Assembly (NCBI RefSeq): GCF_030263935.1
Contig: NZ_CP127162.1
Coordinates: forward strand, 2,675,501 to 2,739,500
Direction: 5' to 3'
DNA length: 64,000 bases
Source: Paenibacillus polygoni
Lineage (GTDB): Bacteria; Bacillota; Bacilli; Paenibacillales; Paenibacillaceae
The translations under genes were made by a program, and so were the position numbers. Below, piece after piece: positions 52,657 to 62,895 of the stretch. How positions within the stretch are numbered: position 1 is the first letter of the stretch; each line of letters begins with the position of its first letter. Below the pieces are notes generated by a model. That model ran no database searches. It was not told the DNA's origin and worked only from the letters and a program-made list of their open reading frames with translations.

Positions 52657-54978
52657 TCACAGGTCTTTTTCAACGACAGGATCTTCAGTCTCTATAAGAT
52701 AGATTTCATCCGCTATTGTATCGAAGCGAACTACATCACCATCCCTGACCGTCTTGATGTTTGTCCCCGTTTTGGTCCTAACCGTTAACTGATTTCCTTC
52801 ACTTCGAACTTGGCATACGGTGCTGAATTTCGCGTGCACAGCAGCCTGTAGAAGATTGTTCTCTTCCCAGTGAATGGTAACTTCGAATCCTCCGCGTGCC
52901 CGTAAACCGCTAACCATCCCGGAGGTCCATGCCTGCGGCAAGGCAGGGAGCAAATCAATCATCCCTTCATGGCTTTGCAGTAACATCTCCGCAATACCGG
53001 CTGTTCCGCCAAAGTTCCCGTCAATTTGAAATGGGGGATGGTTATCCAGCAGATTCGGCAGTGTTGAACCACGTAATAGATCAGATATATTTCTATATGC
53101 TTCCTCTCCATCACGGAGTCGTGCCCACATATTGATGATCCAGGCTCGGCTCCATCCCGTATGTCCTCCTCCAAAAGAAAGCCTGCGATGTAATGTGATT
53201 CGAGCGGCCTCAGACCATTCAGGCGTACTTCGCGGAGTAATCCTGCTACCGGGATGAAGTGCAAATAGATGAGAGATATGCCGGTGGCCAGGCTCTACTT
53301 CTTCATAGTCTTCCATCCATTCCTGAAGCTGTCCGTGACGACCGACTTTCGGCTGAGGCAGACATGACCGCACTTTTCGAAACCGTTCACGCATTGTATG
53401 ATCAATATCTAGCAGTTCAGCTGCTTCAATACAAGCCCCAAATAAATGGTCAAGGATTTGACTGTCCATAGATGGAGCAATACATAGTGCACCTGTCTCA
53501 TCACTTGGTAGACGATATCTATTTTCTGGCGAGACCGATGGTGAAGTCACTAGCTTTCCATCCGAAGTTTCAATCAGATAATCCACGAAGAAGACCGCAG
53601 ATTCCTTCATTGTTTCATATGATTTTATAAGAAAATCTCGGTCTAATGTATAAAGGTAATGCTCCCATAGATGAAGACATAACCATGCTGCTCCCATTGG
53701 CCAGACTGTTGAAGATATCCAAATATCTTGAGGGGCCGTATCTCCCCATAAATCGGTATTATGATGAGCAACAAATCCACCGCAGCCGTACATCTGGCGT
53801 GCTGTTACCCTTCCATTTGGACGCATCTTCTCTATCAAATCAAATAAAGGGTCGTGACATTCGGCTAAGTTGCACATTTCCGCCGGCCAATAATTCATTT
53901 GAGTATTAATATTGATCGTATATTTGGAATCCCACGGCGGTGTAAAATGTTCATTCCAGACCCCTTGTAAATTTGCAGGCAATGAACCTGGTCTACTACT
54001 TGAAATAAGTAAGTAGCGCCCATATTGAAAATAGAGCTCTATTAAACGGAGATCTTCCATACCATCCTGAAGTGCAGTCATTCGCACATCCGTTGGACGG
54101 TTGTCAAAATCTTCATCTGTCTTGGCAAGGGATAGGGAAACTCTTGTGAACAAACGCTGATAGTCAGCAACGTGCGTTAACCGCAGCTGTTCATATCCTT
54201 TCTGTTTCGCTTCTCTCACCGTTTCACGGCTATACAGTTCGGGGTTCTCATACCGATAAGTTGTTCCTGCTGAGATGAGAATGACGGCTTCATCTGCTTG
54301 ATCGACAAGAAGAAACTCCCCGCAGTTCGTGACCTCTCCCCCGCTGACCTGTATGTCGATAACGGAACTAATTTGAATTCCGTCCTTCCCTCCCGTTCCT
54401 GCACTCATGATAAGCCGGCCCTGAGATTCCGTATGCAGACTATCTATGAATCGCTGTCCTCCCCGTGTAAACCGGAGTCTGAACGATACCGCTTTTGTTT
54501 TGTCAGCTTTGATTCGCACAGCAATAACCTCGTCAGGAAAACTCGCGAGATGCTCTCTTTCGTAACGTATACCTCGCCATTCATAATGTACGGTAGATAT
54601 ACTGTGCTCAAGGTCAAGCTCTCTCCGGTAATTGACAACTTCCGATTCATCATGGCCAAATTCCATAGTAAGTTCACCCAGCGGTTCGTAGTGTCGCTGG
54701 CTCTCCGGCGTTCCAGATAAGGACATCGAAGCAAGTTTCTCAGCTTCGCTAAGACGTCCCTCATGAAGTAACTGGCGAATCTTTGGAAGATGATGAAGTG
54801 CATCCGAATTATTACGATCCATGGGTCCTCCAGACCAGATCGAATCTTCATTCAATTGGATCCGTTCCACGTGAGTCCGTCCGAAGATCATTGCTCCGAG
54901 TTTTCCACTTCCGATTGGCAATGCTTCGTTCCAGCTATCCGCAGCTTTTTCATACCATAATTTCAGCGTTCCACTCAT
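52657..54978 (-). CDS. GH95-like alpha-L-fucosidase / galactosidase, intracellular
   Basis: A 773-residue protein from ATG 54978, 8 bases after AAAGGAG; the longer frame overlaps the preceding gene. N-terminal beta domain begins [29 protein letters not shown], typical of the GH95 N-terminal domain, with [19 protein letters not shown]. Later come [41 protein letters not shown] (catalytic-region Asn and Asp), [24 protein letters not shown] and [31 protein letters not shown]. No signal peptide. The linkage cut may be alpha-1,2-fucose or L-galactose; the xylan setting does not settle it. Confidence 0.92.
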   Translation of the reverse strand: MSGTLKLWYEKAADSWNEALPIGSGKLGAMIFGRTHVERIQLNEDSIWSGGPMDRNNSDALHHLPKIRQLLHEGRLSEAEKLASMSLSGTPESQRHYEPLGELTMEFGHDESEVVNYRRELDLEHSISTVHYEWRGIRYEREHLASFPDEVIAVRIKADKTKAVSFRLRFTRGGQRFIDSLHTESQGRLIMSAGTGGKDGIQISSVIDIQVSGGEVTNCGEFLLVDQADEAVILISAGTTYRYENPELYSRETVREAKQKGYEQLRLTHVADYQRLFTRVSLSLAKTDEDFDNRPTDVRMTALQDGMEDLRLIELYFQYGRYLLISSSRPGSLPANLQGVWNEHFTPPWDSKYTININTQMNYWPAEMCNLAECHDPLFDLIEKMRPNGRVTARQMYGCGGFVAHHNTDLWGDTAPQDIWISSTVWPMGAAWLCLHLWEHYLYTLDRDFLIKSYETMKESAVFFVDYLIETSDGKLVTSPSVSPENRYRLPSDETGALCIAPSMDSQILDHLFGACIEAAELLDIDHTMRERFRKVRSCLPQPKVGRHGQLQEWMEDYEEVEPGHRHISHLFALHPGSRITPRSTPEWSEAARITLHRRLSFGGGHTGWSRAWIINMWARLRDGEEAYRNISDLLRGSTLPNLLDNHPPFQIDGNFGGTAGIAEMLLQSHEGMIDLLPALPQAWTSGMVSGLRARGGFEVTIHWEENNLLQAAVHAKFSTVCQVRSEGNQLTVRTKTGTNIKTVRDGDVVRFDTIADEIYLIETEDPVVEKDL

Positions 54979-55004
54979 CGATCGTACTCCTTTCATCCTG
55001 AGGA

Positions 55005-55502
55005 TTAAATGATTTCTTGAAGTTGTTTCTGGCTGTGGGAATCTAACATCCGCCAGTCCTTGATTTCGCATCGTTTCCCATTCATATCTGTTATAATAAT
55101 CCAGCCTTCTCCAGGGTAGAGAAGATGTTCATGGAGATTTCGCATCACCATTCGAGTCGGCCCTAAGTTCGTTTGTAATTCCCATATCCATAAACCAGAT
55201 TTATTTTTTACACTGTCTATGCGTGACACTTTTGGCAAGAAGTAACGAAGCTCAAGCTCTTCTTTTAGGACGCACGCACTTTCTTTGTCCAGCTCCTCAA
55301 TCTCGCGGATAATGCCTAGTTCTTCGTCCTCCGCATTTCGGATGGAGATATAGGAAGAATCATATTGAAATGGGAAGCAGCGATAGACAATAAGTTCGTC
55401 GTAATATTTCTCATTCACCGTACCTTGTATGACCCCTCCCTTGTTTCTTGAGAGGATAATATCCTGCTGTCTTAGCATCCGAATATCAAAATGTTCAGCC
55501 AT
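55005..55502 (-). CDS. DUF1854-family protein
   Basis: A 165-residue cytoplasmic protein of the DUF1854 type: [59 protein letters not shown], and [31 protein letters not shown] closing part ([19 protein letters not shown]). It overlaps the ABC exporter gene by 8 bp, so the two are coupled. In some proteobacteria DUF1854 proteins partner ABC exporters near cyanophycin genes. No such genes are seen here; the pair instead ends a glycan-use locus. Function unknown. Confidence 0.8.
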   Translation of the reverse strand: MAEHFDIRMLRQQDIILSRNKGGVIQGTVNEKYYDELIVYRCFPFQYDSSYISIRNAEDEELGIIREIEELDKESACVLKEELELRYFLPKVSRIDSVKNKSGLWIWELQTNLGPTRMVMRNLHEHLLYPGEGWIIITDMNGKRCEIKDWRMLDSHSQKQLQEII

Positions 55503-57693
55503 TCACGCCCACTCCCCTAATCTGTGACATTTCTTTCTGAGCATCGACTAATTTTCGGTATACCCCATCGGGTTGGTTAAGCAGCTGTTCATGTGTTCCG
55601 ACTTCAGCAATCTTGCCCTTGTCCAGGACAACTAGTCGATCAGCATTTCGCAGGGTGGACAGTCGGTGAGCAATAGCAAACGTAGTTCTGCCTTGTACAA
55701 GACGATTGATTGCTTCTTGAATTTGCCTTTCTGTCTCCGTATCAACAGAAGCTGTAGCTTCGTCTAAAATAAGGATTCGGGGATCATGAATGATTGCTCG
55801 TGCGATCGCGATCCGCTGTTTTTCTCCGCCAGACAGCTTATGCCCTCTTTCTCCTACTCTTGTATCGTAGCCATCTGGCAATCTAACAATAAAATCATGT
55901 GCGTTTGCGATTTTTGCCGCACGCATGACTTCTTCAGGCGTTGCCTCTGGTTTAGAGTAGGCAATATTGTCAGAAATCGAGCCATCAAACAAAAAAGTTT
56001 CCTGTAAGACAACGCCGATCTGACTGCGAAGATCATGCTGACTAATCTGACGAATAGGAACACCGTCAATACGAATTGTTCCTTCGTCCGTATCATAGAA
56101 CCGGCATATTAAGTTAATAAATGTTGACTTTCCTGCACCTGAATGACCAACGAGTCCAATCATCTCTCCAGCTTTCACTCGTAAATTCACATCTTTTAGT
56201 ACAGGATGATGCTTTTCATACCCATAGGTGACTTGTTCAAAATCTACGTCGCCTTTGATCGTTTTTATCGGTACGGGATTACTGGATTCAGGTACTTCAG
56301 ACGGTGTATCCATAATCTCGAATATACGATGAGCTGCTGTGAATGCATTGCTCGCCCAGCTTACCATTTGGCTGATCCATTGCAGCGGCCCGAACAGCAT
56401 CCCAAGATAAGTAACAAGCGCCAATAGTACGCCTAGCTGAATCTCATTTCCGAGAACTTTTCCCCCGCCGTAATACCAGATGAGCAGGGTCCCCACCCCA
56501 GCAATGAGCTGGAAAGCAGGAAAAATAAACTGCCATAGTCCTTCTGTTTTGATATTATTTCGAACCACTTCCAAATTGGCATGATCATAACGTGTCATCT
56601 CTTCCTTTTCACGCCCAAATGCTTTCACTACCCGGATTCCTTGCATGGATTCTCCAACCATCGTGTTAAGACGGAAGATAGATCGCCACTGCTGGTATAT
56701 CCTGCGGCCAACCTTAGGCCAGATGGTAACGGATACGATGATGATGAAAGGAACGGGCAGCAAAGCGAGCAAAGACAATTGCCAATCCAACCCGAAAATG
56801 ATGACACAAATCGCTGCGATTCGCAGCATCTCGCCACCGACATACATCACACCATCTGTCATGAACTGGCGCATGGATTCTGCATCACTATTGACTCGGC
56901 CGATAAACTGGGAGGTTTGCCTTCGATCAAAATAGGCGAGTGACAGCCTCATAAGCGAACGATAAATATCATTACGAATGTCGCCCATCAGCTTCGAGCC
57001 AACCCAAATACCGATATACCCGCGGATGGTTTGCATTAATGTCATCATAACGGTTGTTGTTCCGAGCGCTAATACGAAAAAGAGCAGTGTTGAGACTGCC
57101 GCCTTCGGCTGAAGCACATCATCGATAATTAGTTTTATTAAATAGGGCGGAGCTAGTTCTACAAGTGTTGTAAGAATAAGCAAAATCGCCGCTATAGCCA
57201 TTCTTAATCGGTAAGGTTTCGCGTAACGGAGTATTCTTGCTGCCGCCTGGCCTTTATTCATACAAAATTGGCAAACCTGAGTCCCCTCGCTAAGTGGGAA
57301 TTCGCATGTTGGACAGCGGCGCGGCAGGTCTTTCTCTGAAATCATCGGGATCGTCTCTTCTTTAACAAGCGCTTCAATCAGCTTCGCTGCGAAACCAAAT
57401 ATGGATGAAAGTTCAGCAGTATATCGACCAATCACTATAGGCCCTTCCTTTGTATCAACAAGCAGGGTCCCACCGCCGATTCCTTTTGCGGTTCTCGCTT
57501 TACTTATTTCTGACAAGGATATGATTTGTTCGGGCAAATCCCCCGTTCCCCACAAGTAGATCACATCGTCTGTCACTACAATCCATTGCTCACCAAAACT
57601 ACCGTTTCGAAGCAGGTCCGTTTTCGCGCTAAACAGCACTTCCCCCGTTAATTGCTCTGCAATAACCTTCGGAATCTGGTCGTAATAGGACAT
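55495..57693 (-). CDS. ABC exporter with N-terminal extension and zinc ribbon
   Basis: A 732-residue half-exporter, starting at ATG 57693, which is 5 bases after GGAGG. Unusual N-terminal ~150 residues: a soluble domain (LFSAKTDLLRNGSFGEQWIVVTDDVIYLWG) and then a zinc ribbon CPTCEFPLSEGTQVCQFC. Six-helix membrane domain about 165-460 (YRLRMAIAAILLILTTLVELAPPYLIKLIIDDVL). ATPase: Walker A GHSGAGKST, signature KLSGGEKQRIAIARAII, Walker B ILILDEATA, and AHRLSTL. It likely works as a homodimer with the DUF1854 protein. Substrate unknown. Confidence 0.88.
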   Translation of the reverse strand: MSYYDQIPKVIAEQLTGEVLFSAKTDLLRNGSFGEQWIVVTDDVIYLWGTGDLPEQIISLSEISKARTAKGIGGGTLLVDTKEGPIVIGRYTAELSSIFGFAAKLIEALVKEETIPMISEKDLPRRCPTCEFPLSEGTQVCQFCMNKGQAAARILRYAKPYRLRMAIAAILLILTTLVELAPPYLIKLIIDDVLQPKAAVSTLLFFVLALGTTTVMMTLMQTIRGYIGIWVGSKLMGDIRNDIYRSLMRLSLAYFDRRQTSQFIGRVNSDAESMRQFMTDGVMYVGGEMLRIAAICVIIFGLDWQLSLLALLPVPFIIIVSVTIWPKVGRRIYQQWRSIFRLNTMVGESMQGIRVVKAFGREKEEMTRYDHANLEVVRNNIKTEGLWQFIFPAFQLIAGVGTLLIWYYGGGKVLGNEIQLGVLLALVTYLGMLFGPLQWISQMVSWASNAFTAAHRIFEIMDTPSEVPESSNPVPIKTIKGDVDFEQVTYGYEKHHPVLKDVNLRVKAGEMIGLVGHSGAGKSTFINLICRFYDTDEGTIRIDGVPIRQISQHDLRSQIGVVLQETFLFDGSISDNIAYSKPEATPEEVMRAAKIANAHDFIVRLPDGYDTRVGERGHKLSGGEKQRIAIARAIIHDPRILILDEATASVDTETERQIQEAINRLVQGRTTFAIAHRLSTLRNADRLVVLDKGKIAEVGTHEQLLNQPDGVYRKLVDAQKEMSQIRGVGVNG

Positions 57694-57749
57694 AGCACCC
57701 TCCACATAAAAATGATTATTCATTTACATCCGTGATTTTTGAACAAGTA

Positions 57750-57789
57750 AAAGCGCCTTGCACAAGCTCTTAGAGTGGCAAGACGCTTT
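57750..57789 (-). terminator. Terminator of the transporter operon
   Basis: A 12-bp stem AAAGCGTCTTGC / GCAAGGCGCTTT on the minus strand (one G-U), loop 16, then TAC. It lies about 23 bp after the MalG-type permease stop and separates that operon from the ABC/DUF1854 genes. Confidence 0.8.
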
Positions 57790-57811
57790 CTTTTGAAATG
57801 ATCTTATTGGA

Positions 57812-58762
57812 CTATCCGACAATGCCTGTTCGCTCTATACTTTCAACAAAATAACGTTGAACGAATAAATAAATGATAATAAGCGGTAGAATCGCAAGCA
57901 GAATACCCGTATCCTGCACCATACTTAAGTAGAATGGATCTGCTTTTGAAGCATCCCCTCCTGAGAGTTCGATTGCCAGATTATATGGCAGTGATGACAA
58001 CTGGGTTGACATAACCTTACTTGAAGTCAGATACGTAGTTGTATAGAAACTGTCATTCCACTGCCAAACAAAAGAGAAGAGAAGGGTTGTAACAATAGCA
58101 GGAACGGCATTCGGTAACATGATTCGAATAAATGTTTTACCTACACCTGCACCATCGATATAAGCCGCTTCTTCCACCTCTTTAGGAACACCTCTAAAGA
58201 ACTGACGGAAGATAAAGATATATAATCCAGCCTTAAGTGAATTTGCTGTCAATGATGTCAAAATAAACGGCCAATACGTGTTTAGCAAATTAATAGATTT
58301 TCCACCTGTAAATAACGGAACAATCCCCATTAGATTAAAATCTTTTAAATTCAAATAGATAGGAATTAGAATCGTTGTCGGCGGAACGAGGATCGTCAAG
58401 ATCACTCCAGCAAATAACAGATTGCTTCCTTTAAATTTTAGACGGGCAAAACCATACCCCGCAAATGCACATGAAATCGCTGTCAGTATCGTCGTTGTTG
58501 CGGATAATGTGAATGTATTCAGTAAGGTCTCCCAGTAATCCATTATCTTAATGGCATTTATGAAATTATCAAGTGTGAAATTCTGCGGAATCCACACCAC
58601 AATGGGAGAATACAAGTCGTTCTGATGCTTAACTGCCGTTGATATTTTTTGAAGTATCGGAAACAAAATGACAAACGATAATCCTATAATTAGTGTAAAC
58701 CGGACGATTATCCATAACCATTTCTTCCAATTGTCAATTGATATAAACCTGGAAAAGATCAT
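57812..58762 (-). CDS. Carbohydrate ABC transporter permease, MalG type
   Basis: A 316-residue inner-membrane subunit. First helix at about 14-36, periplasmic loop NDLYSPIVVWIPQNFTLDNFINAIKIMDYW, then five further helices. The conserved EAA loop is EEAAYIDGAGVGKTFIRIMLPNAVPAI, contacting the ATPase. Typical MalG/YesQ protein. It is 17 bp downstream of its MalF-type partner. No dedicated ATPase is encoded; these importers usually share an MsmX-type ATPase elsewhere on the chromosome. Confidence 0.93.
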   Translation of the reverse strand: MIFSRFISIDNWKKWLWIIVRFTLIIGLSFVILFPILQKISTAVKHQNDLYSPIVVWIPQNFTLDNFINAIKIMDYWETLLNTFTLSATTTILTAISCAFAGYGFARLKFKGSNLLFAGVILTILVPPTTILIPIYLNLKDFNLMGIVPLFTGGKSINLLNTYWPFILTSLTANSLKAGLYIFIFRQFFRGVPKEVEEAAYIDGAGVGKTFIRIMLPNAVPAIVTTLLFSFVWQWNDSFYTTTYLTSSKVMSTQLSSLPYNLAIELSGGDASKADPFYLSMVQDTGILLAILPLIIIYLFVQRYFVESIERTGIVG

Positions 58763-58779
58763 CCTTACCCACCTTCTTC

Positions 58780-59691
58780 CTAATCCTGATAAAAGACTTT
58801 TCTAGATACGAGATACGTGCTGATCAACAGGATAATGGCTATTGCCACAAAATAAATCCAGGCCATTGCCGAGCTAAGACCAAAATTAAAATTCACGAAA
58901 CCCGTATTACGAATTAGCTCCGTAAGATCATTACGAGAGAAGGAATCGATAATGGTATAAATCATATTTACCAGAATAATGGGACTTACCATGGGAAAGG
59001 TAATTTTCCAAAAAGCTTCATATCCTGTAGCACCCTCGATTTTCGATGCTTCATACAATTGAGGCGAAATGGTCTGAATGGCTGCCAGGAAAATGAGGAT
59101 CTGAACTCCAGATTGGCTGACAATCTGATAAATTCGGTCCACAGCTCCCGTCAAATAATCAACGATGGTTTCACTGACACCCGCCTGAAGCATCATATTC
59201 GAAAGTTCAAAACTGCCAAACCCTCTTAGAATACCTGAGCTCTGACTTTGATCATTGATCGCTTGAACCAAGCTTGAGCTCTCTAAACTCAGAATGATAC
59301 CAGAAGACAAAATTACGGGTAAGAAAAACACTGATCTGGCTATCGACCGTAAAGCAAATTTCTGATTCAAGAGAACCGCCAGGAACAAGCTGAAGATGAC
59401 AATCAGCGGCACATTGACCACCATATTAATGATCGCTTCCGTCAATGTACGGTTAAAGCTCGTATTGACTGTTAACGCTTCGATATAATTCTTCATTCCA
59501 GCAAACGATACGGTAATCCCCGATGAATTGGCTTCTACATTGCTGAAACTGTATCTGAGTGAAGATAACAATGGAACCAGAAAGAAGAAAATGAAACCTA
59601 ATGCCCATGGCAAGACATAGATGAATCCCCAAAATGCTTTTTGTTGTGCGTAAGTTCGTTCTTTCAATCCAAGCTTCATAAAGGACTTCAT
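58780..59691 (-). CDS. Carbohydrate ABC transporter permease, MalF type
   Basis: A 303-residue permease. N-terminal WGFIYVLPWALGFIFFFLVPLLSSLRYSFS, then GMKNYIEAL, SVFFLPVILSSGIILSLES, and the EAA loop YEASKIEGATGYEAFWKITFPMVSPII. Its ATG overlaps the DUF5696 gene stop (ATGA), so the lipoprotein and the permease are made together. Forms a heterodimer with the next gene product. The solute-binding protein of this system may be the one at 49145-50530 or lie beyond the right edge. Confidence 0.93.
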   Translation of the reverse strand: MKSFMKLGLKERTYAQQKAFWGFIYVLPWALGFIFFFLVPLLSSLRYSFSNVEANSSGITVSFAGMKNYIEALTVNTSFNRTLTEAIINMVVNVPLIVIFSLFLAVLLNQKFALRSIARSVFFLPVILSSGIILSLESSSLVQAINDQSQSSGILRGFGSFELSNMMLQAGVSETIVDYLTGAVDRIYQIVSQSGVQILIFLAAIQTISPQLYEASKIEGATGYEAFWKITFPMVSPIILVNMIYTIIDSFSRNDLTELIRNTGFVNFNFGLSSAMAWIYFVAIAIILLISTYLVSRKVFYQD

Positions 59692-62252
59692 GAATCTGCA
59701 CCACCCGTCACATAACTCTCGGCTTCGATTGTTCGCCCGTCGAATGTAACGGCAGAGCGATTATAATTCACAATAATGAATAAGCCATTCTCATATTCTG
59801 TCCGAAACACACCGTCAGCAAGTTTCTCATGATGAGTAATGCTTTCATTCTTCACGTTCTTCAGGATGGCATTGACTTCACGGTAGATATCCGAAGCCTC
59901 ATCGATCCATAGTTTGTAATTCACGGCATATAAATGACTATCTTCTGAATCTTTTACTTTGTAGTTAGGTTCGTGAATCCATTCAAAATATACATTAGCC
60001 CCATATTCCAAACTTTTTAAAATGTATGGCTTCACATCGGTGTACGTAGATAGATTATAAGGATCGCCGGTGTAATCGATGTATCCACGCACGACCATTT
60101 GATAAAATGGAATCTCTTCGTCTTCAATCTTAAACTTACTGCTTGTCATCGGTGCATTCATAATGTCTGTAAGGTATGGAAGTGTATAAGCATTTCCGCC
60201 CTCTGCCAAAACATCGATCCCCGATTCTTTTATTTTTTCAAGAGACTGTATGGATAACTGCTCAGATTCTATCCGATCAATCAGCTTATTTTTACGAAAA
60301 TCACTGTTAAGTACATCTGCCAGATCTCTCAGTGAAATACCGCCTGTATCATATTTCTGGAATTCCTTTAGTAAGTCATCCATCAATGCGTTTGCTGTCT
60401 TTGGAGAAATAATGTACGAAGGCAGTCTGCTGCGATCTCGGCGTCCCATAGCTACATCGAGAGGATACAGCGTTGCAGGATCCCCTTTGAGTGTTCTTGC
60501 TGCTTCTTTTGCTTTATTAAAGCTAGAACCTGAATTGGCCATTAAAACGGCGACATCCGGAAATAAGGAAATGTTCTGCTCTTTTGCAAACGAAGCGAAG
60601 GATTTCATTCCTGACTTCCCGCCAATCGCCTCATCAACCGAGATTTTTTCAGGCACCTTATGATTGAGTCCTTTGTTAAACCATCCAGCATACCTTAGCT
60701 TAATATCACGGATATCACGTTCTTGTAATTCCGTAATAATGTCCTTAGCTTGATCGAAGGTAGTTAACGGTTCTAATGCCTGATAAGGAATACCGGCAAA
60801 ATGCTTTTGTTTTGAAATACTGCCAATCAGCTGCAGATAAAACGGAATATTATCCGAATCTTGTTCTGATTGTTCTTTTTGCGGAAGACCATTGTTCTGA
60901 GTTAGATATTGTTGATAATAAGTTGCCATTCCTGAATAGGAGGCTTGATTACTGCCAAGGAACGCATACCGAATAGTAAAGTCGGTTGACATGGGGCGCT
61001 CTTGAAATGAAGGAATGGAACGTTGTTGTCCGTTCGCATCCAAGGTCAAGTCTCTCTTATTCAGTACGGTAAAGCTTGGGTATACATAATTGTAACTGTT
61101 TACCTTGCCGCTAATATCCGCATTGACCGTTGCTGCGGGTGCTCCTTCTTCAATAATACCGAGGAATGCTGCATTCTCCCGCATAATACCGAATACCGGC
61201 AATCTTATGGCTTCCGTACTTAGCGCATCTTCCGTTCGATCCATGGTTTTATCTGTACCATAGACCGGCTGTTGATAAGCAGGATACTGCGTTTTTCCAT
61301 TGTTAAAATGAATGAGTGCACCTGATCCGTCCGGTACGAATAGAGAACCTTCCTCCTTTGAACTACCTGCCCCAAAGTAACTAAGAAGAGACAGCGTTCC
61401 AAGAGGATACTTTTCTGGGTATTCAATTCGATCCGCAGGCACTCTTGCTACAAGACTGTCACCGTCCAGCGTGTATTCAATAGAAGCTAGGAACAATCGA
61501 GGTTCTGGTTTTGTTTGATCCAGGTTGTTTTCTTCAATATCGATGGCAAGCTCTTCTTCCGTATACCCTGCCTCTTCAAAAGCTTTGAGTGCTCGGTCGA
61601 GCTGAAGACCCTTTAACGCTCCATCATTACGAACAAAAACCTCAGCATCACTGTCTTCTGTGTAAACCAGCATAAGTGCGCGTTGATTCGTTTTATCTAA
61701 TTTAGCGAGGAGTCCTTCATAGCGCGTTTTACTAATCTTCTGCGGCATATCCTCAGCTGACTTGGCACTTGTCCCGAATTGATAATTCACTCTTACTCCA
61801 TTCTCAATCGGTTCAAAATTAATTTGCTTATGCATCACTGCATCTGTATATGAGTTAACCGAATTCACTTGACCAAACGAGTTGTAATATTGAAGCTTCA
61901 TCTGAGCAGATAACTCACTTTTATTGACACCAGCAGCCAAAGCATCCGTATCTCGGTCAGAAGGATTGCTGTACCAAATTTCACCGCTGGCTTTATGAAT
62001 GACCGCTACTGATCCAGATTCTTCGTCCACGAGAAATCGTAATGAATCATTTTCGGCTACTCCCTTCATATTAGCTGCACGGGAATCGGTGAAGGAAGCT
62101 GTGAGCGGCTTACCCTGTTCAAATACTTTCGTCTCGGTCTCCGTTTGATTTGCGCTGACCAGTTTAGCTGAATTCGTACCTGAACAACTGCTGAGAAGCA
62201 GGCAGCACACGATACCTACACCAATAAGTGCTTTTTTAGAATTCATATTCAT
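59688..62252 (-). CDS. DUF5696-family lipoprotein, TIM-barrel glycosidase-like
   Basis: An 854-residue exported lipoprotein. Lipobox LSSC with Cys23. Residues about 40-440 form a large beta region (FLVDEESGSVAVIHKASGEIWYSNPSDRD; ADRIEYPEKYPLGTLSLLSYFGAGS). Residues about 475-760 look like a TIM barrel (IRDIKLRYAGWFNKGLNHKVP; ISLFPDVAVLMANS; ISLRDLADVLNSDFRKNKLI; IDVLAEGGNAYTL; GANVYFEWIHEPNYK). These resemble endo-type glycosidase scaffolds (GH101-like), with acidic residues at strand ends. The gene is fixed between YIP1 and permease genes, so it probably processes or presents the sugar at the membrane. Confidence 0.85.
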   Translation of the reverse strand: MNMNSKKALIGVGIVCCLLLSSCSGTNSAKLVSANQTETETKVFEQGKPLTASFTDSRAANMKGVAENDSLRFLVDEESGSVAVIHKASGEIWYSNPSDRDTDALAAGVNKSELSAQMKLQYYNSFGQVNSVNSYTDAVMHKQINFEPIENGVRVNYQFGTSAKSAEDMPQKISKTRYEGLLAKLDKTNQRALMLVYTEDSDAEVFVRNDGALKGLQLDRALKAFEEAGYTEEELAIDIEENNLDQTKPEPRLFLASIEYTLDGDSLVARVPADRIEYPEKYPLGTLSLLSYFGAGSSKEEGSLFVPDGSGALIHFNNGKTQYPAYQQPVYGTDKTMDRTEDALSTEAIRLPVFGIMRENAAFLGIIEEGAPAATVNADISGKVNSYNYVYPSFTVLNKRDLTLDANGQQRSIPSFQERPMSTDFTIRYAFLGSNQASYSGMATYYQQYLTQNNGLPQKEQSEQDSDNIPFYLQLIGSISKQKHFAGIPYQALEPLTTFDQAKDIITELQERDIRDIKLRYAGWFNKGLNHKVPEKISVDEAIGGKSGMKSFASFAKEQNISLFPDVAVLMANSGSSFNKAKEAARTLKGDPATLYPLDVAMGRRDRSRLPSYIISPKTANALMDDLLKEFQKYDTGGISLRDLADVLNSDFRKNKLIDRIESEQLSIQSLEKIKESGIDVLAEGGNAYTLPYLTDIMNAPMTSSKFKIEDEEIPFYQMVVRGYIDYTGDPYNLSTYTDVKPYILKSLEYGANVYFEWIHEPNYKVKDSEDSHLYAVNYKLWIDEASDIYREVNAILKNVKNESITHHEKLADGVFRTEYENGLFIIVNYNRSAVTFDGRTIEAESYVTGGADS

Positions 62253-62268
62253 CTCTCTCCCTCCTTCC

Positions 62269-62895
62269 CTAACTCCTCATAACCAGTTCTTGATAGATGA
62301 CGGATATGAAGGACACAATTTGCTGAACCAGACTGAAAAACAGCATACCGATAAAGGCCATGAACCCCATTGCAACCACCGTTAGCAGCATAATACCAAT
62401 GGTTTTTGCAGGAGTGAATTGATGTACGGTCATATTGCCTACGAATAGCAGGAATAGAAACCAAAGAATAGAAAGCGCATTGGAAAAATAATAAAAAGTA
62501 GCTTCCTGTAAGGAAATGATGTTACTCAGCCAAATCCAAGGAAAGTTAATGATAACAAGGGGGAGTAAGGCAAAACATGTCGATGTAAAGATTTCAACAA
62601 ATTTTCCTTCTCCATCCATAAGCGTAGTCAGTGACCAGTTGGCAACGCACCAAAATAGTACGGGAACAACGATATATACGACTTCCAAAAGACTGTTCAT
62701 GTCCTTCGGGTTATACAAGTTGACCAAAATACCACTGTACTGTGTGCTTAAAATATTCGTAATCACCAGAAAAAACAGAATGAGGTATGAGATCATCAAA
62801 TTCTTTTTCTGGGTTTGCTCATATTTCAAATCCCAAAATCCGTTAAACGGATGCACGATCAGCTGTAAAGGGAATGTTATGAGTTCTTTATTCAA
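62269..62895 (-). CDS. YIP1-family membrane protein
   Basis: A 208-residue integral membrane protein with five predicted helices after a short cytoplasmic N-terminus (FPLQLIVHPFNGFWDLKYEQTQK). The PFNGFWDLKYE segment is typical of bacterial Yip1-domain proteins. TTG start overlapping the previous stop (TTGA), so translation is coupled. YIP1 proteins occur next to NHL-repeat and DUF5696 genes in sugar ABC operons of Paenibacillus. The role is not known; it could be a membrane scaffold for the exported parts of the importer. Confidence 0.82.
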   Translation of the reverse strand: MNKELITFPLQLIVHPFNGFWDLKYEQTQKKNLMISYLILFFLVITNILSTQYSGILVNLYNPKDMNSLLEVVYIVVPVLFWCVANWSLTTLMDGEGKFVEIFTSTCFALLPLVIINFPWIWLSNIISLQEATFYYFSNALSILWFLFLLFVGNMTVHQFTPAKTIGIMLLTVVAMGFMAFIGMLFFSLVQQIVSFISVIYQELVMRS

